6,292 nt of DNA, from contig DAOUCS010000128.1 in NCBI GenBank assembly GCA_034431815.1, positions 1-6,292 on the forward strand, read 5' to 3'. Both the position numbers and the translations under genes were made by a program. The notes beneath the pieces were generated by a model. That model was not told the origin of the DNA. It was given only the letters and a program-made list of their open reading frames with translations, and did no database searches. The stretch comes from HRBIN29 sp034431815. Its GTDB lineage: Bacteria; Chloroflexota; Dehalococcoidia; Tepidiformales; Tepidiformaceae. Positions 1-5,111 of the stretch are shown here, piece by piece (positions within the stretch are counted from its first letter, which is position 1; every line of letters starts with the position of its first letter).

Positions 1-118
1 GAACTGCGTCGGCCTGTTCCAGCGCTTCCCTGCCGGCGAGCGTAAGCAGCCCTGGGTCGCCCGGTCCGGCGCCCACCAGCCACACACGTCCCAGCGTGCC
101 CCCGCGCGCCTCGCGCAT
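1..118 (-). CDS. cobA: Uroporphyrinogen-III C-methyltransferase, N-terminal fragment (runs off the window)
   Basis: Reading the minus strand from the ATG at 118 gives 39 codons before the window ends. Residues 10-27 carry the glycine-rich SAM-binding signature of the precorrin/tetrapyrrole methylase family (GRVWLVGAGPGDPGLLTL), followed by an A-L-x-x-A-D helix, as at the N-terminus of SUMT enzymes. Family members methylate uroporphyrinogen III at C2 and C7 with SAM, giving precorrin-2 for sirohaem or cobalamin synthesis in the cytoplasm. No Shine-Dalgarno is visible; instead a TAAGCT box lies 8 nt before the ATG, which fits a leaderless transcript. The gene is divergent from the kinase at 175. 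The missing C-terminus leaves open a stand-alone SUMT, a fusion to a HemD-like domain, or another tetrapyrrole methylase such as CbiF or CobI. The family call is firm; the exact enzyme is likely. Confidence 0.85.
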   Translation of the reverse strand, partial: MREARGGTLGRVWLVGAGPGDPGLLTLAGREALEQADAV

Positions 119-126
119 CGATCGCT

Positions 127-132
127 AGCTTA
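127..132 (-). promoter_or_regulatory. Candidate -10 box of the cobA-like gene (leaderless)
   Basis: On the minus strand TAAGCT (TANNNT pattern) is followed by 8 nt and then the ATG at 118. Transcription would start at about 120, leaving almost no leader, which explains the lack of a ribosome binding site. No convincing -35 hexamer is seen. This is inferred from pattern and spacing only. Confidence 0.35.
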
Positions 133-160
133 CGGCACGCCTGCGGGGCTGTCGGCCCGG

Positions 161-166
161 TATACT
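161..166 (+). promoter_or_regulatory. Candidate -10 box of the ACAD10/11-like kinase gene (leaderless)
   Basis: TATACT matches the sigma70 -10 consensus at five of six positions and ends 8 nt before the GTG at 175. A start of transcription 6-7 nt downstream would fall on or next to the GTG, so the mRNA would be leaderless. No Shine-Dalgarno lies in between and no good -35 element is visible at 16-18 bp upstream. Confidence 0.45.
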
Positions 167-174
167 GACCGTTC

Positions 175-1248
175 GTGCAGACCGAAGCAGTTCCCGGAAT
201 CCGGTACGAAAGCGTCAGCCGCTTCTTCCGCGAGCACGTCGAAGGCGCCGACGAGGGCCCGCTCCGCTTCGAGCTGCTTTCCGGCGGGCGGTCGAACCTC
301 ACCTACAAGGTCACGTGCGGCGACCGTGTCTGGGTGCTCCGCCGCCCGCCGCTGGGCCACGTGCTCCCCACGGCCCACGACATGGTGCGCGAATACCGCG
401 TCCTCACGGCCCTTAACGCCACCGATGTCCCAGCTCCACGGACGATCGCCCTCTGCGATGACCCTTCCGTCAACGACTACCCCTTCTACGTCATGACCTA
501 CGTCGAGGGAGTCATCATCGGTGACCGACTGCCGGATGGCTTCGCCGATAGCCTGGAGCTGCGGCGCGCGCTCAGCCTCGCCCTCGTCAATGCGCTCGCT
601 AAGCTGCACTCGGTCGATTACGAGGCCGTGGGCCTCGGTGATTTCGGACGTCCCGAAGGCTACCTGGAGCGCCAGATACGCCGCTGGGCCGAACAGTGGG
701 AGCGCTCCAAGACCCGTGACCTGCCCGCCATCTACGAGCTCCAGCGGCGGCTGCGGGCCGCAATTCCGCCGCCGCAGCCGCCCGCCATCGTCCACGGCGA
801 CTACCGCCTCGGCAACATGATCTTCGACTCTGCCGACCCCGGTCGCGTTCTCGCCATCCTCGATTGGGAGATGGCCACCCTCGGTGACCCTCTGGCCGAC
901 CTCGGCTACACGTTCGTCTACTGGGGCGACTCCTCCGATGCCCCCGAGCGTCTTGCGGTGCGGCCCGCCGCTTCCGTCACCGCCCAGCCGGGCTTTCTCT
1001 CCCGCGCCGAACTTGCGGCGGAGTACGCACGCCGCACCGGCCGCACAGTCGACCACATCGACTTCTACCAAGTGCTCGCCTACTACAAGCTCGCCGTCAT
1101 CGTCGAAGGCATCTACAACCGCTACCTGCAGGGGAAAACCGTCGGCGAAGGCTTCGAGGGGTACGAGCGGCAATCCGAGATCTTGGCGGAGATCGCCCTC
1201 TCCATCGCCGACGAGTCGGAGGACCCGCGGCTCCGGGGCCGCGGCTAG
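175..1248 (+). CDS. Phosphotransferase-family kinase, ACAD10/11 APH-domain type
   Basis: The 357-residue protein has the aminoglycoside-phosphotransferase/choline-kinase fold. A nucleotide loop with S-G-G-R-S-N-L-T-Y lies at residues 37-45. The catalytic motif H-G-D-Y-R-L-G-N is at 207-214, with D209 as catalytic base and N214 as metal ligand, and the second metal-binding motif D-W-E is at 230-232. The phrases V-L-R-R-P-P (54-59) and M-A-T-L-G-D-P-L-A-D-L (233-243) are typical of the branch related to the N-terminal domain of ACAD10/ACAD11, known in mammals to phosphorylate 4-hydroxyacyl-CoA during lipid breakdown. Bacterial members often sit near acyl-CoA dehydrogenases, but none is visible here, so the substrate is unknown. 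Antibiotic resistance is unlikely. The start is GTG at 175: no ATG lies between it and the divergent gene, and homology begins soon after. Its last base pairs overlap the histidine kinase stop. Confidence 0.88.
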   Translation: MQTEAVPGIRYESVSRFFREHVEGADEGPLRFELLSGGRSNLTYKVTCGDRVWVLRRPPLGHVLPTAHDMVREYRVLTALNATDVPAPRTIALCDDPSVNDYPFYVMTYVEGVIIGDRLPDGFADSLELRRALSLALVNALAKLHSVDYEAVGLGDFGRPEGYLERQIRRWAEQWERSKTRDLPAIYELQRRLRAAIPPPQPPAIVHGDYRLGNMIFDSADPGRVLAILDWEMATLGDPLADLGYTFVYWGDSSDAPERLAVRPAASVTAQPGFLSRAELAAEYARRTGRTVDHIDFYQVLAYYKLAVIVEGIYNRYLQGKTVGEGFEGYERQSEILAEIALSIADESEDPRLRGRG

Positions 1249-1257
1249 CCGGCGGCC
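1237..1257. terminator. Hairpin over the overlapping stop codons of two convergent genes
   Basis: GGCCGCGG at 1237-1244 pairs with CCGGCGGCC at 1249-1257, leaving one bulged G, so the stem has 8 pairs and the loop is exactly CTAG (1245-1248). That loop holds the TAG stops of the plus-strand phosphotransferase-family gene and the minus-strand histidine kinase. No T-tract follows on either side, so intrinsic termination is uncertain. It may act as a two-way terminator or block 3' exonucleases. Confidence 0.35.
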
Positions 1258-2585
1258 GGCAGCCTCACCACGAAGCGCGCCCCGCCCTCGGCTCGGTTCT
1301 CGGCATGCACCGAGCCTCCGTGCGCGCGTGCCAAGTGCTTCACAATGGCGAGACCAAGGCCCACGCCCTCGCTGGCGCGCGCAGGGTCGCCCTTGTAGAA
1401 CCGCTCGAAGACCCGCGGCAGGTGCTCGGGCGCAATCCCCGGCCCTTCGTCCTCCACAGCGATCTCCACCGTGTCGCCTTCCCGTCGCGCAGAAAGCCGA
1501 ACGGTTCCGCCTGGAGGACTGTACTTCACAGCATTGTCCAGGAGGTTCGCCAGCATGCGAACGAGCGCCTGGCGGTCGGCAGCGGCCAGGGCATCATCCG
1601 CGACGTCGATGGTGAGCGCCTTTCCCTCGGCTCCTGCGCGCGGCTCCAGCATTGCCGCCGCCTCGGCCGCGGCCTCGCGCACGGGGACCGGGGCGAGCGT
1701 CAGCTGGATGGCACCCGCCTCGATGCGCGACAGGTCGAGCAGCTCGTTCACCAGTGCCGTCATGCGGTCGACCTGCGCGAGGATCCGTGCGATGACCTCT
1801 TTCTCCCCGGGGTCTTCTGTCTCGTGCTCGAGCATCTCTGCCAGGGCGCGCACCGCCGCCAGCGGCGTACGCAGCTCGTGCGAGACGTTCGAGATGAAAT
1901 CCCGCCGCATCTGCTCGGTGCGCTGCACCTCCGTCAGGTCCGTGAGAACGAGCAGGGCTGCCCACCGTCCTCCGCCGGGGATGGGTCGCGCCTCCGCCCT
2001 CAGCGGCAGGCGATGCGGCCCGAAGGCCACCACCTTCGCCGCCTCCTCTCCTCGCAGCGCGGCCTCGGCGAGGGCAGCGAGCTCGTAGTCCCGCACTGCC
2101 TCGATGAACCGTCGCCCCTCGAAGGCGCCAGGCGTGAGCCCCAGCATTGCCAGGGCGGCGGCATTCGCGAGCTCGATGGTCCCCTCCCTTCCGACAGCAA
2201 CGATGCCTGCCCCTGCAGCGTCGAAGGTTGCCCGCAGCCGCGCAGCTTCCGCCTCGGCGGCGGCCATCACTTCCTCCACGCGGTCGGCCAGCCGATTCAC
2301 GTGCAGCACGAGCGGGCTCGCCAGCCGCGACGCGTCGTGAACGCGGGCTCCCGCGTCTCCAGCTTCGATCGCGCTGACCGTCCGCACGATGGCTCCCGCG
2401 GCGCGAGCGAATCCCCAGGAGGCGACGAAGGCCGCGACCGCGCTGGCCAGGGCCAGTGCGCCCCCAACGATCGCCTGCGTCCAGCCGCTCGCTTCGGTGT
2501 GTCCGACGAGCGCGCCCGCGGCATAGGCAGCGGCAGCGGTCGCAGCCGCGAGTCCCGCCGCATGCCAAGCAATGCGGCCGCTCAC
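1245..2585 (-). CDS. PhoR-like sensor histidine kinase with PAS domain
   Basis: The 446-residue membrane kinase has two predicted transmembrane helices (about 9-27 and 37-59) joined by an outside loop of only about nine residues. A HAMP-like/linker stretch follows (60-115), then a PAS domain (about 115-220). The HisKA domain has phosphoacceptor H236 in S-H-E-L-R-T-P, and the ATPase domain has the N box around N351, G1 box D-E-G-P-G-I (379-384), F box (393-397) and G2 box G-V-G-L-G-L (407-412). All catalytic motifs are intact. The GTG start at 2585 lies 6 nt after the response-regulator stop, so translation is probably coupled; no strong Shine-Dalgarno is seen. The order resembles PhoR, but no pst or phoU gene is in the window, so phosphate sensing is only a possibility. 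Very alanine-rich throughout. Confidence 0.93.
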   Translation of the reverse strand: MSGRIAWHAAGLAAATAAAAYAAGALVGHTEASGWTQAIVGGALALASAVAAFVASWGFARAAGAIVRTVSAIEAGDAGARVHDASRLASPLVLHVNRLADRVEEVMAAAEAEAARLRATFDAAGAGIVAVGREGTIELANAAALAMLGLTPGAFEGRRFIEAVRDYELAALAEAALRGEEAAKVVAFGPHRLPLRAEARPIPGGGRWAALLVLTDLTEVQRTEQMRRDFISNVSHELRTPLAAVRALAEMLEHETEDPGEKEVIARILAQVDRMTALVNELLDLSRIEAGAIQLTLAPVPVREAAAEAAAMLEPRAGAEGKALTIDVADDALAAADRQALVRMLANLLDNAVKYSPPGGTVRLSARREGDTVEIAVEDEGPGIAPEHLPRVFERFYKGDPARASEGVGLGLAIVKHLARAHGGSVHAENRAEGGARFVVRLPAAG

Positions 2586-2591
2586 CGGCCG

Positions 2592-3308
2592 CTACCCGTC
2601 GAAAAGGTACCCGCTCCCCCGCACGGTCTTGATACGCCGCGGCGCCGATGGCTCGGGTTCGATCTTCTGACGCAGCCACCGCACGTGGACGTCGACGGTG
2701 CGCTCGCCGCCCTCGTAGTCGTACCCCCACACGTCTTGCAGCAGCTGCTCACGGGTGAATACCCGCCCCGGGTGTCGCATGAAGAATACCAGAAGGTCGT
2801 ACTCCTTCGGCTTCAACCGGAGGGGCTCGCCGTTCCGCCGCACCTCCCGCCGCAGCGGAAGCGCCTCCAAGTCGCCCGACACGATGCGCTCCGACGCCTC
2901 CTCGGGGGCCGCCGGCCGCGCCGCGCTCTGCGTCCGCCGCAGGAGCGCGCGGATTCGGGCCAGAAGCTCGCGCATGCTGAACGGCTTGGCCAGATAGTCG
3001 TCCGCGCCCATGTCGAGTCCTGCGACGCGGTCCGACTCACCACCCAACGCCGTGAGCATGATGATCGGGGTTTGCTGGTCCCGGCGCAGGAGACGGCAGA
3101 ATTGCATGCCGTCGAGGCCTGGCAGCATCACGTCCAGCACGATGAGGTCCGGTCTCCGCTCCCGAGCGAGCTTCAGGCCGTCGTCGCCGCGTGCCGCAGT
3201 GAGCACGGCGTACCCTTCTCGCTCCAGCTGCCGGCGGACAGCGAAGCGGAGCGATTCGTCGTCCTCAACGACCAGGATCGTCGCGCCCTGGCTGCGCTGC
3301 TCGCTCAT
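2592..3308 (-). CDS. OmpR/PhoB-family response regulator
   Basis: The 238-residue protein has an intact receiver domain (about 9-125): acidic pocket E15-D16-D17, phosphoacceptor D59 in V-L-D-V-M-L-P-G, T86, Y105 and K108 in K-P-F. A winged-helix DNA-binding domain (about 140-238) follows, with the family phrases L-K-P-K-E-Y-D-L-L, R-V-F-T-R-E-Q-L-L and T-V-D-V-H-V-R-W-L-R-Q-K-I, ending in G-S-G-Y-L-F. It would bind DNA as a dimer, normally at direct repeats, when phosphorylated by the kinase encoded immediately downstream. I chose the ATG at 3308; an in-frame GTG at 3320 would add four residues and lies right after an AAGAGAGA stretch (3321-3328), so the start is uncertain. The gene is divergent from the TlpA-like gene, which makes that promoter region a plausible target. 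Confidence 0.94.
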   Translation of the reverse strand: MSEQRSQGATILVVEDDESLRFAVRRQLEREGYAVLTAARGDDGLKLARERRPDLIVLDVMLPGLDGMQFCRLLRRDQQTPIIMLTALGGESDRVAGLDMGADDYLAKPFSMRELLARIRALLRRTQSAARPAAPEEASERIVSGDLEALPLRREVRRNGEPLRLKPKEYDLLVFFMRHPGRVFTREQLLQDVWGYDYEGGERTVDVHVRWLRQKIEPEPSAPRRIKTVRGSGYLFDG

Positions 3309-3358
3309 GTCCAGCGTCACTCTCTCTTGCGGGCGTTAACGGGCAATGAACTTCGCAC

Positions 3359-3383
3359 CGCGCTACCATCATCGCAAAGCGCG
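3359..3383. promoter_or_regulatory. Inverted repeat in the regulator/thioredoxin divergent region
   Basis: CGCGCT at 3359-3364 and AGCGCG at 3378-3383 are perfect inverted copies around a 13-nt spacer. They sit between the divergent starts at 3308 and 3393. The repeat could be an operator half-site pair or fold into a small hairpin in the leader of the plus-strand gene. The spacer holds a TACCAT-like -10 candidate that starts inside the left arm (3364-3369). The arms are short and GC-rich, so chance is a real alternative. Confidence 0.22.
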
Positions 3384-3392
3384 AGCCGCCCG

Positions 3393-4043
3393 ATGTTCCG
3401 CCGCCTTTCCCGCCGAGACGTTTTGGGGTTCGCCGCGTTGGCAGGGGCCGCCGCCGGCCTCGCCTCGGCCGGGGCTTGGGCGCTCACCCGCCCCGAACCG
3501 CCCGCATCGCCCTCGTGGGCCGGCACCCCTGCACCCACGCCCACCGCGTTCCCTGGCACCGGTCCCCTCGACAGCCGCCAGGCCCGGGTCGGCGAACCGG
3601 CCCCCGACTTCGCCCTCCTCGACGTCCGCGACGAAACGACCATCCGCCGTCTTTCCGATTACCGCGGGAAGGTGGTCCTTCTCAACTGGTACGCAAGCTG
3701 GTGCTCTCCCTGCCGGCGCGAGATTCCGCTCCTCCAGAGGGCGGCCGAGGCCATCCCTGATGACCTTGTCGTCCTGGGCGTCGACCTGCAAGAGCCCTTC
3801 GAGCGGGCACGAGCGATCCTCGAGATGTTCGGTGGCCGCTACCCGGCTGTCCTCGACTCGAACGGCGAGGTCTCCGTCCGCTACGGGGTGCGGGGCCTCC
3901 CCACCACCTTCGTCATCGACCGCGATGGCCGTATTCTCGGGGTCCGCGCCGGCGAGTTGCGGGAGGAAGACCTCCGCCGCCTCCTCGCCCAAGCGGGGCT
4001 AGCGCTTCCCGAAACCTTCCAGCGTTCGGGCGCTGAGGAATGA
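3393..4043 (+). CDS. TlpA/ResA-like thioredoxin-fold protein with twin-arginine signal
   Basis: The 216-residue protein begins with R-R-L-S-R-R-D-V-L-G and a hydrophobic Ala/Gly stretch (13-31), which fits a Tat signal peptide or uncleaved anchor. A Pro/Ser/Thr-rich linker (about 33-60) leads to a thioredoxin fold (about 65-205). That fold starts with V-G-E-P-A-P-D-F, carries the redox pair C104-S-P-C107 in N-W-Y-A-S-W-C-S-P-C, and has the cis-proline in G-L-P-T-T-F (P170). E110 after the motif fits the TlpA/ResA family. Such proteins usually reduce disulfides outside the membrane, for example in apocytochrome c maturation, or act in extracellular redox control. No cytochrome assembly gene is in the window, so the partner is unknown. 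The ATG at 3393 is chosen because it gives the complete signal and no in-frame ATG precedes it after the regulator start. No clear Shine-Dalgarno. Confidence 0.9.
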   Translation: MFRRLSRRDVLGFAALAGAAAGLASAGAWALTRPEPPASPSWAGTPAPTPTAFPGTGPLDSRQARVGEPAPDFALLDVRDETTIRRLSDYRGKVVLLNWYASWCSPCRREIPLLQRAAEAIPDDLVVLGVDLQEPFERARAILEMFGGRYPAVLDSNGEVSVRYGVRGLPTTFVIDRDGRILGVRAGELREEDLRRLLAQAGLALPETFQRSGAEE

Positions 4044-4060
4044 CTCCCGGTCCTGCTAGC

Positions 4061-4086
4061 GCCCGCCCTCAGCCAGCGGGGCGGGC
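4061..4086. terminator. Hairpin between convergent TlpA-like and dehydrogenase genes
   Basis: GCCCGCCC at 4061-4068 and GGGCGGGC at 4079-4086 form a perfect 8-bp GC stem with a 10-nt loop. The loop begins with the stop codon of the minus-strand dehydrogenase (4069-4071), and the hairpin starts 17 nt after the stop of the plus-strand gene. No T-tract follows on either strand. A two-way termination role is inferred from placement. Confidence 0.35.
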
Positions 4087-5007
4087 CGTCTCACTCCCCG
4101 GCATCGCCCGCTGCTGAAACTCCGGGAACGCCGGCCCGAACACCTGCGGGAACCGTTCGAACAGCTCGTCGACTTCCCATTTCCGGACGCCCTGGAGGAC
4201 AATCTGCGGCTGGACCTGGGAGTACAGGGTGATGCGGTACCCCGAAATGCCCCAGCAGCGCCCGGTTACCCACCAGGCCGCGTCGCTCGCGAGGTAGACC
4301 AGGGGGACCGCGACGTTCGCCGGGTCCCGTTCCGTTCCCGCCGCCGACTCCGACCCGATCGCCTGGCCCGGGTTCGTGCGGCGCTCCGGCGGGACCGTGT
4401 CGGTCATCCGCGTGGAAGCGCCCGGCGCGATGGAGTTCGCCGTCACTCCGTATCGGCCCAGTGCGCGGGCGCAGCTCAGGGTGAAGCCCCAAATGCCCAT
4501 CTTCGCCGCGGCGTAGTTCGGCTGCCCGGGTGCTCCGAAAAGTCCTGAACCCGACGTGAAGTTGATGAGCCGGCCGCCCTGGCGGGCCTGGCGCCAATGG
4601 ATCGATGCGAACCGGGTGGTGGCATAAGTGCCCCGCAGGTGGACGCGAATCACCGCGTCCCACTCCTCCGGGGTCATGTTGAAGATCATGCGGTCGCGCA
4701 GGATGCCGGCGCAGTTAACGAGAATGTCCAGCTTCCCCCAGGCGTCGAGCACCTTGCGGATGAGGGCCTCTGCCTGATCGACATCCGAGACGTCCCCGAA
4801 ATCGGGAATGGCCTCTCCTCCGAAGGCCCGGATCTCCTCCACTACTTCCTCGGCGGGGCGAGTATCCGCGCCCTCCCCCGCGACTGACGTTCCTAAGTCA
4901 TTGACGACGACCCGCGCACCCTCCTTCGCGAACAGCAGCGCGATCTCCCGGCCGATGCCTCGTCCGGCCCCGGTGATGACGGCGGTCTTCCCATCGAGGT
5001 GCCCCAT
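4069..5007 (-). CDS. Short-chain dehydrogenase/reductase, MFE-2 (3R)-hydroxyacyl-CoA dehydrogenase-like
   Basis: The 312-residue protein has a classical SDR fold. The cofactor loop T-G-A-G-R-G-I-G is at 12-19, and D37 in V-V-N-D-L-G at the end of beta-2 favours NAD over NADP. N-C-A-G lies at 98-101, with the catalytic S152, Y165 and K169 (Y-A-A-A-K). The phrases A-G-I-L-R-D-R (100-106) and V-H-L-R-G-T (122-127) are hallmarks of the D-3-hydroxyacyl-CoA dehydrogenase unit of multifunctional enzyme 2 (17-beta-HSD4). The protein could therefore oxidise 3-hydroxyacyl-CoA in fatty-acid or sterol side-chain breakdown. About 60 residues extend past the usual SDR end. The ATG at 5007 is preceded by GGAGGG at 4 nt and starts right at the conserved fold; an in-frame GTG at 5040 is less likely. 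It lies downstream of the polyester hydrolase but behind a terminator. A TAGACT box (5042-5047) may be its own -10. Confidence 0.9.
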   Translation of the reverse strand: MGHLDGKTAVITGAGRGIGREIALLFAKEGARVVVNDLGTSVAGEGADTRPAEEVVEEIRAFGGEAIPDFGDVSDVDQAEALIRKVLDAWGKLDILVNCAGILRDRMIFNMTPEEWDAVIRVHLRGTYATTRFASIHWRQARQGGRLINFTSGSGLFGAPGQPNYAAAKMGIWGFTLSCARALGRYGVTANSIAPGASTRMTDTVPPERRTNPGQAIGSESAAGTERDPANVAVPLVYLASDAAWWVTGRCWGISGYRITLYSQVQPQIVLQGVRKWEVDELFERFPQVFGPAFPEFQQRAMPGSETARPAG

Positions 5008-5011
5008 CGTG

Positions 5012-5017
5012 CCCTCC
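5012..5017 (-). promoter_or_regulatory. Ribosome binding site of the dehydrogenase gene
   Basis: GGAGGG on the minus strand ends 4 nt before the ATG at 5007. It decides that start over the upstream in-frame GTG at 5040, which has no such site. Confidence 0.75.
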
Positions 5018-5060
5018 GTGCGTGCGGCGGTTTGCGGCACGAGTCTAGATCGCAGAAGAA

Positions 5061-5090
5061 CCGCCGGGGCGCCCCGGCACGCCCCGGCGG
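5061..5090 (-). terminator. Strong GC hairpin, terminator of the polyester hydrolase gene
   Basis: CCGCCGGGGCG (5061-5071) and CGCCCCGGCGG (5080-5090) are perfect inverted copies, giving an 11-bp stem with an 8-nt loop. On the minus strand the hairpin begins about 21 nt after the hydrolase TAG and is followed by TTCTTCTGCG, a weak T-rich tail. It separates the hydrolase from the dehydrogenase downstream and argues against one operon. Confidence 0.65.
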
Positions 5091-5111
5091 CTCGGTTCGA
5101 CAGCTTTTCGG

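Noticed and set aside
130..1173. A 347-codon minus-strand frame opposite the APH-type kinase
   Set aside because: No recognisable motif, a Val/Gly/Asp-rich composition typical of antisense GC-rich frames, and complete overlap with a gene that has all catalytic residues.
175..1248. Aminoglycoside or macrolide resistance gene
   Set aside because: The fold is shared, but the phrases around V-L-R-R-P-P and M-A-T-L-G-D-P-L-A-D-L belong to the ACAD10/11-like branch, which is not linked to drug resistance.
3369..3992. A 207-codon minus-strand frame opposite the TlpA-like gene
   Set aside because: It is antisense to the CxxC thioredoxin and shows no domain signature or ribosome binding site.
1305..4043. 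A 912-codon uninterrupted plus-strand reading frame
   Set aside because: Its first two thirds run antisense to the histidine kinase and response regulator, whose motifs are unmistakable, and read as low-complexity Arg/His/Pro-rich sequence. Only the last 216 codons from ATG 3393 are a real gene (TlpA-like).
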